Positions 53,132-61,751 of a DNA stretch of 64,000 nt are shown here, piece by piece. Each line of letters opens with the position of its first letter. The stretch's first letter is position 1. The DNA comes from Paenibacillus kribbensis. GTDB lineage: Bacteria; Bacillota; Bacilli; Paenibacillales; Paenibacillaceae. The position numbers were made by a program, and so were the translations under genes. The DNA lies in contig NZ_CP020028.1 of assembly GCF_002240415.1 (NCBI RefSeq), positions 3,187,501 to 3,251,500 of the forward strand. The letters run 5' to 3'. The notes below the pieces were generated by a model, which was given only the letters and a program-made list of their open reading frames with translations, made no database searches and had not been told where the DNA came from.

Positions 53132-53173
53132 TGTTAACGCTTTCATTGTATCTAACAATGAGCCTAAATTCAA
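53132..53173 (-). promoter_or_regulatory. Promoter with cre site for the polysaccharide operon
   Basis: TTGAAT (53173-53168), 17 bp, TACAAT (53150-53145) on the minus strand. Just after it TGAAAGCGTTAACA (53145-53132) is a full match to the cre consensus TGWAANCGNTNWCA. CcpA bound there would block initiation in the presence of preferred sugars. Confidence 0.82.
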
Positions 53174-53196
53174 AGGGGTAGCCCCACCATTTGGAA

Positions 53197-53247
53197 AAAT
53201 AAAAGAACCTCCACGCCACGTTTCCGTGGTCATGGAAGTTCTTGATT
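53197..53247 (-). terminator. Terminator after the CDF gene
   Basis: AAGAACtTCCaTGaCCACG pairs with CGTGGcGTGGAgGTTCTT, followed by TTATTTTTCC on the minus strand. Confidence 0.85.
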
Positions 53248-53284
53248 AGCGTTCCTGCCAGACTCCGTCCAGGTTTAATTGAAT

Positions 53285-54286
53285 CTATCGTTTCTGGCCT
53301 TGAGAGGCCTCCTGCTTCCAGTTTTTAACCCCATCATCTTCCAGAATACCTAAGGCAGCATCCGAAATATGAGGATCACGCAGCAAAGCATCCTCGACTC
53401 TGAACTTGATATCATCCGCATCTGCCAGCGTCATTCCCGGTGTAAGCTCAATCAGCCCTTCCACGTGATAATAGCGTCCTTCCTGCAAGATACGCATTTG
53501 ATAAATATCCGTTACATGCGTATCGGCAAGAATAATAGAAGCCACACGTTCTTCAATATCCGGGGGAGCCGATACACCAATCAAGCCCACCATATTATCG
53601 TAGCCGACCCGAAACGCAACGCCGACCATCAGACAACCGATAAGAATACTCGAAATCCCGTCCAACAGCTTAAAATCTGTCAGCGATGTGACCACGACAG
53701 CCAGCAAGGCAAGCACACCACCCGTTGTTGCGACCAAATCCTCATAAAATACCAGACGGGTCGGCGGTGCAGCACGTCCCACATGACGGAACGCAGACGT
53801 AAAAATGCCGAATCCCTTGGCTTCTACTCTAGATTCATGCAGCACTTCTTTCATTGCTTTGCTCCAGACAAATCCGTCAACCACCAGTGACAAAACAAGC
53901 ACCACTACATTAATCCAAAATCCCTGTGCTGATTCAGCCGGGTGCTGCAGCAAATGAATGCCTTCCAAAGCTGTTTCATAAGCCATAATCGTTACGACAA
54001 TAACGGCAACCATGCAAAACAGGTTAATCACGCGGCCAAAGCCGGTGGGAAAGCGTTTGGTCGGCTTTTTCTCTGCCAGTACACTGCCTGCAAATACAAA
54101 CATTTGGTTCACTGCATCTGCAATGGAATGCATCATCGTGGCAAACATGGAACCGCTGCCTGTCAAGGCAAAAGCAATTCCTTTAACCAGAGCAATGCCA
54201 GTATTACCTAACGCCGCCGAGCCCGAGGATTTATTCCCCTTTTTTACTAGACTCCAAAAGGAGTCCTCTCTCTGTTTCTCTTCCAT
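53285..54286 (-). CDS. Cation diffusion facilitator family transporter
   Basis: 333 residues, about six membrane helices. CDF features: GIALVKGIAFALTGSGSMFATMMHSIADAVNQ (helix 2 with HxxxD), a second pair in helix 5 (DLVATTGG region is DLVA rather than HxxxD) and a C-terminal cytoplasmic alpha/beta domain ending in DPHISDAALGILEDDG. The first metal site HSIAD is intact, while in helix 5 the His is replaced (FYEDLVATTGG), so substrate and efficiency may differ from ZitB/CzcD. It exports divalent metals such as Zn, Mn or Fe. ATG 54286 has AGGAAG 7 nt upstream; 15 in-frame codons upstream lack one. Confidence 0.85.
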   Translation of the reverse strand: MEEKQREDSFWSLVKKGNKSSGSAALGNTGIALVKGIAFALTGSGSMFATMMHSIADAVNQMFVFAGSVLAEKKPTKRFPTGFGRVINLFCMVAVIVVTIMAYETALEGIHLLQHPAESAQGFWINVVVLVLSLVVDGFVWSKAMKEVLHESRVEAKGFGIFTSAFRHVGRAAPPTRLVFYEDLVATTGGVLALLAVVVTSLTDFKLLDGISSILIGCLMVGVAFRVGYDNMVGLIGVSAPPDIEERVASIILADTHVTDIYQMRILQEGRYYHVEGLIELTPGMTLADADDIKFRVEDALLRDPHISDAALGILEDDGVKNWKQEASQGQKR

Positions 54287-54433
54287 CCCGTAGCTTCCTC
54301 CTGAGGTATACATAATCTGATAGTGCCACATTATGTAATCATTTGCTATGTATTATTTTCAACCCGTCCATATTTTACCTAACCATCTGTGGAGAATCAA
54401 TACAAACTATAATATATATCACATGAAAAACAG

Positions 54434-54475
54434 CTAAAAAAACATGTTCCTCAGAATCTGGAGCATGTTTTTCTT
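54434..54475 (-). terminator. Terminator after the response-regulator unit
   Basis: AACATGcTCC pairs with GGAaCATGTT on the minus strand, followed by TTTTTTT; the stop codon of the small membrane gene is at 54481. Confidence 0.85.
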
Positions 54476-54480
54476 TAGTA

Positions 54481-54681
54481 TTATTTTTTTCTTTTATTCA
54501 ACCATATGTATGAGAGCCAAAACAAAGATATCAGTATGCCGGCGACCACTGTTAATTTCAGCATGATTCCAAAATAGGATAACATCGGATTTGGTGCATA
54601 CGCGGTTGCTGACATGATCATACAGGACAAGCCGACGAAGATTATCGAAACAGCAATTGTCCAATCCGATTTATTCATCAT
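54481..54681 (-). CDS. Small two-helix membrane protein
   Basis: 66 residues with two hydrophobic helices (IAVSIIFVGLSCMIMSATAYA; LTVVAGILISLFWLSYIWL) and a basic tail. No family recognised. It begins 6 bp after the response-regulator stop with GAGGTGA before the ATG pair, so it is in the same transcript. It may act in the metal or envelope response controlled by that regulator. Confidence 0.65.
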   Translation of the reverse strand: MMNKSDWTIAVSIIFVGLSCMIMSATAYAPNPMLSYFGIMLKLTVVAGILISLFWLSYIWLNKRKK

Positions 54682-54687
54682 TCACCT

Positions 54688-55404
54688 CTATACTTTAAGC
54701 GAGTAATAAGACGAATCATCCCATTTGTAGCCTATTCCCCAAACCGTTTTTATAGGGTTATAAGATAGTCCAGCAAGTTGCAATTTTTCTCGAATGTTTT
54801 TGATATGAGTATCAATGACTCGATTTTCTCCCAAAAAATCGTTCCCCCATAAGCGTTCAACGATAGCGTCCCGTTCGAACGTTCGTTGCGGGTGCTGGGC
54901 TAATAATTGTAAAATATCATACTCCTTTTGGGTTAAGTCGATGTTTTCGTTCATCACCACTACCTGCCGCCGTTCCGGATATATGGTTAAATCCGGGAAT
55001 GTAAGCTTCTGCTCCCTGACCACAGCATGGGCTTGATGGCTGGAGCGTCGCAACAATGCATAAATTCGGGCAATAAGTTCTTCCGGGTCGACAGGCTTCA
55101 CGACATAATCATCCGCCCCTATGCCAAGTCCCAGTACCTTGTCCTTAACCTCACCTCGAGCGGTTAGCATGAGTATTGGAACAGGCGCAATTTCTCGCAT
55201 TTTCTTGCAAACCTGCCATCCGTCCATGTCCGGCATCATAACGTCTAATAAAACAACGTCATGCGTTTGGCTCCTAAAAGCTTTCAAACCTTCACTTCCG
55301 TTAGATGATTCGGTTACGTGGAATCCTTCGTTACTTAAATAAATTCGAAGAAGATTACGCATATTCCATTCGTCATCGATCACAAGTACTCTTAACTGAC
55401 TCAC
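54688..55404 (-). CDS. OmpR/PhoB-family response regulator
   Basis: 238 residues: receiver domain with acidic pair DDE (10-12), phospho-acceptor D54 in LLDVMMPD, T in MLTARG and K in DDYVVKPVDPEELIAR; then a winged-helix DNA-binding domain (LTQKEYDILQLLAQHPQRTFERDAIVERLWG and VDTHIKNIREKL). GTG start at 55404 with GGGG 7 nt upstream. The likely partner kinase gene is 2.5 kb away, on the same strand, with three other genes between. The targets are probably the adjacent multicopper oxidase and Met/His-rich genes, which is inference from position. Confidence 0.9.
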   Translation of the reverse strand: MSQLRVLVIDDEWNMRNLLRIYLSNEGFHVTESSNGSEGLKAFRSQTHDVVLLDVMMPDMDGWQVCKKMREIAPVPILMLTARGEVKDKVLGLGIGADDYVVKPVDPEELIARIYALLRRSSHQAHAVVREQKLTFPDLTIYPERRQVVVMNENIDLTQKEYDILQLLAQHPQRTFERDAIVERLWGNDFLGENRVIDTHIKNIREKLQLAGLSYNPIKTVWGIGYKWDDSSYYSLKV

Positions 55405-55479
55405 GCCTATTCCCCTACCTTAGTGAAGTCGTTGTCCCTACATCAGCATAACAAACATGAGAACAAGATGCATTTGAGG

Positions 55480-55818
55480 TTATATTCCTGATTTTGCATT
55501 TTTAGATGACTTTAAAGCTTCTTGACACTGCTTCAACATTTCCGAGCCTTCCTTACCTTCCATCATTTTTTGCATATTCTTCTGATGATCCATCATCCCC
55601 TCCATGTCCATATCTTTACTCATAGATGCGTGCATACCTCTATTTTCATTCATCATACTCATCGTAACGTTTGACATATGGCCATGGTCGGCTGCTTGAT
55701 CAGACTTAAGCGACTGTTCACTACCTTTAGCTTGACTGATGTTCCATTGACTCACCAGATTAAATCCAACTATTGGCAATACGATCATTGCCGCAAGCAA
55801 CCAGTATTTCTTTTTCAT
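55480..55818 (-). CDS. Exported Met/His-rich protein, likely metal-binding
   Basis: 112 residues: N-terminal signal or anchor helix (KKKYWLLAAMIVLPIVGFNLV) and a polar domain with many Met and some His (HGHMSNVTMSMMNE; GMHASMSKDMDMEGMMDHQKNMQKMME). Such Met/His clusters bind Cu(I)/Cu(II) or Ag(I) in periplasmic copper proteins. No named family. GGAG lies 10 nt before the ATG. Next to a 66-residue membrane protein and the multicopper oxidase; I infer a copper store or chaperone at the cell surface. Confidence 0.7.
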   Translation of the reverse strand: MKKKYWLLAAMIVLPIVGFNLVSQWNISQAKGSEQSLKSDQAADHGHMSNVTMSMMNENRGMHASMSKDMDMEGMMDHQKNMQKMMEGKEGSEMLKQCQEALKSSKNAKSGI

Positions 55819-55866
55819 CTGTTATTCGCTCCATTTCGTCTCTTTTTTTCATTTATCTAAAAGTTA

Positions 55867-56067
55867 TCATCCATGAACCTTCTCATGTATCTGATTTAAT
55901 TGCTTCTGTATTGCCTGGTTTTCCTTAACAAGAGCTTCATACTCTGATCGGCTTACCGCATCTTGTTCTTCCTTTCTTTTACCATGACCATGATGTCCTT
56001 TCATGCCAAACATCATAAAAATCATCATGATAGGGCATGCAAGCACAAGCAGCCAACTCCAATCCAT
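55867..56067 (-). CDS. Small membrane protein with His-rich loop (DUF2933-like)
   Basis: 66 residues: one N-terminal helix (WSWLLVLACPIMMIFMMFGM), then GHHGHGK and a charged coiled-coil tail. This looks like the DUF2933 group often found with copper-resistance genes (recognised by eye only). GAGGAGGGAT lies before the ATG. It is divergent from the multicopper oxidase gene, with a 155-bp shared promoter region, and is followed by the Met/His-rich gene 48 bp on. Confidence 0.65.
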   Translation of the reverse strand: MDWSWLLVLACPIMMIFMMFGMKGHHGHGKRKEEQDAVSRSEYEALVKENQAIQKQLNQIHEKVHG

Positions 56068-56182
56068 GCTGATCCCTCCTCTCTGGGCGTCTTGAGTATA
56101 GCCCTTAATTGTGTGGTTTTTATGAGGAAATTCTTATAATTAAAATTTGTGCTAACTTCATACTTTCCACAAGATTGTGACC

Positions 56183-56188
56183 TATAAT
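56183..56188 (+). promoter_or_regulatory. Candidate -10 element for the multicopper oxidase
   Basis: TATAAT lies 34 bp before the oxidase ATG. A good -35 at 16-18 bp is not seen, which would suit an activator-dependent promoter, for example the nearby response regulator. Confidence 0.45.
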
Positions 56189-56222
56189 GCGTCTTATTAA
56201 TAATAGAAGGAGGGAATACGTC

Positions 56223-57806
56223 ATGAATAAAGCTTTGCTTGGAAAGACAATCCTGGGTATATTTGTGCTCGGTAGCATCTTGGCTGGTTGTTCAACAGCT
56301 AAAGACGTTAAATCTACAGCAGCTTTATCTAAAGAAACCGCGTCCACAGCCGTATCATTAAAACAAACGGTTAAGCCCACTGAATTAAATGGTGAACTGG
56401 TAACCTTGACGGCCGAGGCCAGCAACCTGGAAGTAGAAAAAGGAACGTCCCTCCCGGTTTGGACGTTCAATAACTCAGTGCCAGGCCCGCAAATCCGGAT
56501 TAAAAAAGGAAAAACCGTAAACATTACCGTGAAAAATCAGTTAACAGTGCCCCTCTCCTTGCATATCCATGGATACCCTTTACCTTTTAAAATGGATGGT
56601 GTTCCGGGGATCACGCAAAATGCGATTGCTCCAGGCAAGAGCTTTACTTATACCTTTCAAGCGACGGTTCCCGGCACGTACTGGTATCATTCTCATCAAG
56701 ACAGCGTCAATCAGATCGATAAGGGGCTTTATGGTTCCTTTGTTGTAGAAGATGATCTGGTGAAAGCGGATCGGGATTATACGTTAATGCTAGATGAATG
56801 GATGAGTTCAAGCTCGGAAAGTGGTCATGAAGGCATGATGAACATGAGCATGGACATGCCCGGCATGGATCATTCCTCAACCACAACCGACTCAAGTGGC
56901 CAAAGTGAACAACATACCTCTACTCAGCCGGGACATGATATGAGTATGTATGATCTCTATACGATAAACGGCCAAACTTATAATAACTTGCAGCCGCTGC
57001 AAGTCACCCAAGGAGACACCGTTCGTCTACGCTTGATTAACGCCGGGTATTTGAGTCATTCGCTTCATTTGCATGGACATCGTTACCGTATCATTGCTAC
57101 CGATGGCAATCCTGTCTCTGATCCGAAGTGGGTTAAGGACAAGCTTCTTTCGATTGCCCCCGGTGAACGGGTGGATATTGAATTTCAGGCCGATAACCCG
57201 GGAACGTGGTACCTGGAAGAGCACGGTTCCAGCCCAAGGATTTCGAACATGAAGCAGCGTATTCAATACACCAATGAGCAGGGAACAAATGATCAACCCG
57301 ATCCATTAACGAAACTGCCTACAGTAGATCTGACAAACTACGGAAAATCGCAAAAAGGACGGTTTTCGTTGAATGATGTGTATGATGTAAGTTATACCAT
57401 GAACCTGGGAACCCGTGTACAGCAGGGAAAACAGGAATATACGATCAATAACAAGGTGTATCCCGACACGGAGCCGCTTTCTGTACAAACTGGAGATAAG
57501 GTGAAAGTTCGTTTTGTAAATACATCTGCCAACGATGACCATCCTATGCATCTGCACGGTCACACGTTTCAAGTCCTAAGCAAAAACGGAATTCCACTTA
57601 AAGGTTCCCCCGTATATAAGGACACTTTAAATGTTAAACCTGGAGAAGAATATATCGTAGCGTTTACAGCCAATAACCCCGGTGATTGGATGTTTCACTG
57701 TCACGACTTGCATCATGCCTCTGCTGGTATGGTGACGGACCTGAAATATAATGATTTTCAAAATACGTTCCAACCTGATCCGAACTTGAACAACACTCCT
57801 GAATAA
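56223..57806 (+). CDS. Multicopper oxidase lipoprotein
   Basis: 527 residues: lipoprotein signal with lipobox ILAGC (Cys about 22), then three cupredoxin-like domains. Copper motifs: HIHG and WYHSH (domain 1), HSLHLHGH, and in domain 3 HPMHLHGH and HCHDLHHASAGM, i.e. the T1, T2 and T3 sites are complete. A Met/His-rich insert (about 205-245: GMMNMSMDMPGMDH) resembles the cuprous-oxidase Met-rich region of CueO. It should oxidise Cu(I), Fe(II) or Mn(II) at the outer face of the membrane, detoxifying copper. GGAGGG lies 8 nt before the ATG at 56223. It lies on the opposite strand to all neighbours, between the kinase and regulator genes. Confidence 0.92.
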   Translation: MNKALLGKTILGIFVLGSILAGCSTAKDVKSTAALSKETASTAVSLKQTVKPTELNGELVTLTAEASNLEVEKGTSLPVWTFNNSVPGPQIRIKKGKTVNITVKNQLTVPLSLHIHGYPLPFKMDGVPGITQNAIAPGKSFTYTFQATVPGTYWYHSHQDSVNQIDKGLYGSFVVEDDLVKADRDYTLMLDEWMSSSSESGHEGMMNMSMDMPGMDHSSTTTDSSGQSEQHTSTQPGHDMSMYDLYTINGQTYNNLQPLQVTQGDTVRLRLINAGYLSHSLHLHGHRYRIIATDGNPVSDPKWVKDKLLSIAPGERVDIEFQADNPGTWYLEEHGSSPRISNMKQRIQYTNEQGTNDQPDPLTKLPTVDLTNYGKSQKGRFSLNDVYDVSYTMNLGTRVQQGKQEYTINNKVYPDTEPLSVQTGDKVKVRFVNTSANDDHPMHLHGHTFQVLSKNGIPLKGSPVYKDTLNVKPGEEYIVAFTANNPGDWMFHCHDLHHASAGMVTDLKYNDFQNTFQPDPNLNNTPE

Positions 57807-57826
57807 AACAAATATTGGTCCAGTAC

Positions 57827-57863
57827 AAAAGCCAGACTTCCTTATTCAGGAAATCTGGCTTTT
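57827..57863. terminator. Bidirectional terminator between the oxidase and the histidine kinase
   Basis: AAAAGCCAGAcTTCC pairs with GGAAaTCTGGCTTTT around a 7-nt loop, between convergent stop codons at 57806 and 57897. Confidence 0.9.
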
Positions 57864-57896
57864 CATTCAGGCAGCTTTTTTCTATATCATTCCTGT

Positions 57897-59267
57897 TTAT
57901 GCCAAAGGAAAGGACAAACGAAAGACGGTCCCTTGTCCCATTGCACTCTCTACCTCAATCGTCCCTCCTTGCAACTGCACTAATTTTTGGACAATGGCAA
58001 GGCCAAGCCCCGTACCTCCAAGCTCCCGCGAACGGGACTTTTCCACCCTGTAGAACCGCTCGAAAATGTAAGGAAGCTCATCTGGAGGAATTCCTGACCC
58101 TGAATCGGAAATCATAATAACCCCGAATCCATTCTCTTGCTGTAAAGCAAGTTTGATCGTCCCCTCTCTTGTATAACGTATGGCATTATCAAGCAAGTTT
58201 AAAAGCACCTGTTCCAAGCGGACAGGGTCGACAAGACATCGTGGTATCGTTTCCAGAGCGGATACCAATTGTAATCCCTTTTGCTCCGCTTTTATTCTTA
58301 CCTTATTTACCGACTTTTCAATAGCTCGCCTGACATCAACGGATTCCAAATGGAATGTAATTTTCCCTTCTTCCATTTTGGCAAGCTCAAACAAATCGTT
58401 AATGATCACCGTTAATCGATGAGCCTCATCAGCTATAATGTGTAAATATTGTTGTTTTTCTTCTTCATGATCCACGAGTCCATTGGCCAAGACATTCGCA
58501 TATCCCTTCAAATAAGTGACAGGAGTTCGAAGCTCGTGAGAGACATTCGCAAAAAATTCTGAGCGTGTATCACGATATCGCTTGAGTTCCATGGCCAAGT
58601 CATTAATCGCGCCGGACAATGAGCCTACTTCGTCATGGGAACGGACGGGAAGACGTACTTCCAATTCTCCTTTGGCTATGTTACGAGTAGCCGCTTCCAT
58701 CTCTACTAATGGAGCAGACAGCTTTTTGGCAAGGATAAAAATACAGCCGAGCGCCAGCAGCAGTGTACCAAAGCCTGCAAAGCCGATAAGATAACGAACA
58801 GAACGGATCGATTCTATCATATGTTCTAATGAACTCACGACATAAATCCCCTTGATCGCAGGATTTTCCGAACGGTTAACCGGGTTACCATGCAATAAAT
58901 ACAGCTGATCGCCTGCAGTAAACTCCTTTTCAATTCGCTTCCCCTGAAGCAATCGTGTATTTTCCCACACATTCGGCCATTCCTGAATCTTTTTCTGTTT
59001 TGTAGAAGACATGTCAAGAAATTGACCCTGCCCATTCACTAGATAAATGTTAGCCTCAGAGAACTCGGCCATCGTTTCCACAGCATAGATTCGATCACGA
59101 AGCATAACGGATAAGTGCAAAGCCAGCTCATTTGCTTCCTCATGTGCTTTTTTCGTATAAAAGTTGCTGAATAGCTGGTTGATAACCATACTAAGCAAGA
59201 CCAGAATCACAAGAAACAAACTAAACATGGTGAGACTGAGTTTTAAATAAACCTTATTCCATTTCAT
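57897..59267 (-). CDS. Sensor histidine kinase (HisKA/HATPase_c)
   Basis: 456 residues: two membrane helices (about 10-32 and 160-182) flanking an extracellular sensor domain of ~125 residues, a HAMP domain (LSAPLVEMEAATRNIAKGELEVRLP), the phospho-His box FFANVSHELRTPVTYLKGY, N box LLNLLDNAIRYT and G boxes ISDSGSGIPP and GGTGLGLAIV. AAGGAGG lies 5 nt before the ATG at 59267. It likely phosphorylates the OmpR-type regulator at 54688, the only one in reach, to control the copper genes. The sensor domain shows no obvious His/Met metal site. Confidence 0.9.
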   Translation of the reverse strand: MKWNKVYLKLSLTMFSLFLVILVLLSMVINQLFSNFYTKKAHEEANELALHLSVMLRDRIYAVETMAEFSEANIYLVNGQGQFLDMSSTKQKKIQEWPNVWENTRLLQGKRIEKEFTAGDQLYLLHGNPVNRSENPAIKGIYVVSSLEHMIESIRSVRYLIGFAGFGTLLLALGCIFILAKKLSAPLVEMEAATRNIAKGELEVRLPVRSHDEVGSLSGAINDLAMELKRYRDTRSEFFANVSHELRTPVTYLKGYANVLANGLVDHEEEKQQYLHIIADEAHRLTVIINDLFELAKMEEGKITFHLESVDVRRAIEKSVNKVRIKAEQKGLQLVSALETIPRCLVDPVRLEQVLLNLLDNAIRYTREGTIKLALQQENGFGVIMISDSGSGIPPDELPYIFERFYRVEKSRSRELGGTGLGLAIVQKLVQLQGGTIEVESAMGQGTVFRLSFPLA

Positions 59268-59659
59268 GCGATCCTCCTTATCCTGCATTCACAAATTGAC
59301 CACAAAAAACACATGGTTTCTCTATAATTTTTCGTTACTTTAATAATAAGCTTCAACATAATGTTGTCTATCCTTCTATTCTTTTCGAAATCTTTATGAC
59401 ACCCAAAACAAACATCCTGGTACAAAAATCAGTTAATAACCAGATTCAATTTAAAGACAGTCAGATTATTCAGGAACAGGCCATGATTAAAAGGATAGAC
59501 TTGATCGTTTACCCTAACTTGAAAAGCGCAAGAAACATCCTGCCAGATTCTCTTTTTCAATCCGTTGCAGCGACTTTATCGCTCCAAAATCCAACAAGTG
59601 TCCGGCCAGCATTGGATGAAATGTTTTGTCAAGAGCTGTAACACCAAAGCAATTATGCT
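59268..59659. other. Gene-free stretch between the kinase and the polyferredoxin gene
   Basis: About 390 bp upstream of the kinase. It contains an 81-codon plus-strand frame (59396-59641) without a ribosome site or recognisable product. AT-rich 59330-59400 may hold the kinase promoter, but I cannot point to a clear -10/-35 pair. Confidence 0.4.
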
Positions 59660-59712
59660 TGGTAAACAAAGCAGCCAGCCGCCCCATGGTACGAGGAAGA
59701 CTGGCTGTTGCG
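59660..59712 (-). terminator. Terminator after the polyferredoxin gene
   Basis: AACAGCCAG pairs with CTGGCTGCT on the minus strand across 22 nt, then TTTGTTT. Confidence 0.7.
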
Positions 59713-59722
59713 TTATCAGGAG

Positions 59723-61099
59723 CTATACCCGGTGGTCCATCGGCAAAGAGAACAAGTATATATTGATTACTGCCAACAAAATCATTAGCGCATAATAAGG
59801 CAGCAGCTTTTTCCAGGAAGCCCTATTCCCTATGCGATAAACGGTATAAGCTGAACCGACAAGACCCAGTACAATAACAAGATACTGCATAAGCTGTACA
59901 GTACCCACAGAAGCCAATGCCAGGTCTCCGGTTAATGTATAGCCAAACAAATTACCCGTATTGAACCAAATGGCTTTTCCCTCCGTGAACATGTGGAAAA
60001 GGTTATGCGCCAAGTGACCAGCCAAGTCAAGCGGAATAACGGCGTAACCAAAACGCACGAAATTCTCTTTTACTTTCTCGGATGTTCCTTTGCGGGCAGT
60101 TAATTTCGCTGTCCCCCACAGCATGGCGATTGGAATCATCATGGAAACCACAAAAGCAACCGTAAAATTCACCGGGTAGTAGGTAGTTTGCGTAATCTTG
60201 CTAATGACTTTTAAAATATCTTGCCAAATTCCTAACATCGTAAGATTTTGTACAAAAACGATTCCCATAATAACCGCTGCCAAAAATGCATGTTCGGCTT
60301 TTGGTTTTTTGATTCCCCACAGCTCTGCAGTCGGCGTTCTCGGGGTAATACGGATGGAATTGTTGGGGCATGACTTCACGCAGTTTCCACAAAGGTTACA
60401 ATCCGCACTGTCATCCATTGTCCGGACAAATTGAAACATGGGACATCCTTCTGTCTTGCTATCACCTTTAAAACAGGATTGTGTCTTGCAGGTTTTGCAA
60501 ACGTCAGGTGTTCCCCGAAGCTCCAGCATACCTGAACGGGAATAGTTGCCCGCCAATCCTCCGAGAAAGCAAAGTGTTTTACAAAAGGTCCTTCTTTCGA
60601 AAAATACGGAAGTACCGACAACCATCGTCGTCAGAACAAGAAGCAGATATCCGGAACCGCGCGGCGATTCAATGATCCCCCAAATGTGATCGGACCATGT
60701 AATCATGATGAAAAAAATATCAATCATCCATATTCCATATTTCTTTAAAAACTTCGGCATCGGCCTTTCGCTGCCAACCAGCTTTCGAACAATGTCACTG
60801 ATTTTACCGAAAGGGCAGACTGCGCACCAGAAACGACCCAATACCAGAAAAATAATGGGGATGGCCGGCCACCACAGCACCCACGTTAATGAAGTTCCAA
60901 AATTTCGACTGGGGTTGACCGTACCGGCAACCAGCTCATATACAATCACAGAAAATACGATCATAGCCGCCCACTGGAATATTCCGGGATACCATCGGCT
61001 CTTAATAAAGGCTTTTACCAACGGAATATCCAACAAATTATATTTCTTTTTTTCAGGTGGGATGCTCACCTGCTGCGTTTTACTTGCCGGGTTGATCAT
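59723..61099 (-). CDS. Membrane polyferredoxin (NapH/RnfE/CcoG-like 4Fe-4S protein)
   Basis: 458 residues with about eight or nine membrane helices. A NapH-type core carries CAVCPFG near residue 90 and FCKTLCFLGG; a cytoplasmic loop then has VCKTC-x3-CFKG, EGCP and CNLCGNCVKSCP, enough Cys for two 4Fe-4S clusters. C-terminal helices contain several His (DLAGHLAHNLFHMF). It should pass electrons across or along the membrane to a partner reductase. The start ATG overlaps the stop of the Met/His-rich gene (ATGA). The two together suggest a role in metal redox (copper or iron reduction) or in maturation of a metalloenzyme; no such enzyme is next to it. Confidence 0.82.
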   Translation of the reverse strand: MINPASKTQQVSIPPEKKKYNLLDIPLVKAFIKSRWYPGIFQWAAMIVFSVIVYELVAGTVNPSRNFGTSLTWVLWWPAIPIIFLVLGRFWCAVCPFGKISDIVRKLVGSERPMPKFLKKYGIWMIDIFFIMITWSDHIWGIIESPRGSGYLLLVLTTMVVGTSVFFERRTFCKTLCFLGGLAGNYSRSGMLELRGTPDVCKTCKTQSCFKGDSKTEGCPMFQFVRTMDDSADCNLCGNCVKSCPNNSIRITPRTPTAELWGIKKPKAEHAFLAAVIMGIVFVQNLTMLGIWQDILKVISKITQTTYYPVNFTVAFVVSMMIPIAMLWGTAKLTARKGTSEKVKENFVRFGYAVIPLDLAGHLAHNLFHMFTEGKAIWFNTGNLFGYTLTGDLALASVGTVQLMQYLVIVLGLVGSAYTVYRIGNRASWKKLLPYYALMILLAVINIYLFSLPMDHRV

Positions 61100-61518
61100 G
61101 CTTGAGCACGTCCCTTCTTCAGTAACCATTTACGACAGGCTCCATAGAGAATAAATCCCGCCATTATGCCTGCAAATATGCTTAATACCGGAATATTTGG
61201 AGGTGTCTCTACTACTTCCTCGCCATGTCCACCATGTCCGCCGTGTCCACCACTTTCCGCAGATTGATTAGGGTCAACTGAATCTTTACTGGTGCCCATA
61301 TCCATGTTGTGGTGTTCCTCCATGGTCATACTGTGGGAATGGGTATCATCCATCTGCATATCAGAAGTCATTTCTTCTTTTATCGGGTTCTGTAGCTCTT
61401 GTACCGCTTCGTGCCCTGCTTGTCCATGCTCATCGTGTTTTGTCGCCTCATCTGCCAAGGCTGTGCTGACAAACGAGAGGAGTCCAATAAGCACAACGAT
61501 GATTCCGCATCTTTTCAT
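61096..61518 (-). CDS. Exported His/Met-rich protein with C-terminal membrane anchor
   Basis: 140 residues: cleaved signal peptide (about 1-22, ending TALA), then a long His/Met/Asp-rich region (KHDEHGQAGHE; DMQMDDTHSHSMTMEEHHNMDM; GGHGGHGGHGEE) and one C-terminal helix (PVLSIFAGIMAGFILYGACRKWLL) with a basic inside tail. It should bind Cu, Ni or Zn outside the membrane. AAGGAAGGGAAG lies before the ATG. First gene of a two-gene unit with the polyferredoxin, coupled by ATGA. The use of two transmembrane anchors differs from soluble periplasmic chaperones. Confidence 0.75.
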   Translation of the reverse strand: MKRCGIIVVLIGLLSFVSTALADEATKHDEHGQAGHEAVQELQNPIKEEMTSDMQMDDTHSHSMTMEEHHNMDMGTSKDSVDPNQSAESGGHGGHGGHGEEVVETPPNIPVLSIFAGIMAGFILYGACRKWLLKKGRAQA

Positions 61519-61663
61519 TCATCTCTTCCTTCCTTTACGAGTGCTTTAATCTGAGTTATTGTAAAAAGAAAGTGTGTAGAAACTGTGTAGAAATTGCGAG
61601 AATTACACGAAAACCCAAAAAAAGATGATATTTCAATACATATTCGAATTCCTCTGGCCACAT

Positions 61664-61726
61664 CAAAAAGCCGTCGAACCAGCAGAACCGTTTCATTGTG
61701 ATGAACGGTCTGCCGTTTCAACGGCT
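61664..61726 (-). terminator. Terminator after oppF
   Basis: On the minus strand an outer stem AGCCGT/ACGGCT encloses a long hairpin (GCAGaCCGTT...AACGGTtCTGC), then TTTTT; 26 bp beyond the stop at 61752. Confidence 0.8.
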
Positions 61727-61751
61727 TCCAATTTTGCTGATTCAACGTTGT

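Noticed and set aside
59396..59641. 81-codon plus-strand frame upstream of the kinase
   Set aside because: No ribosome site and no recognisable sequence; kept only as a note in the gap entry.
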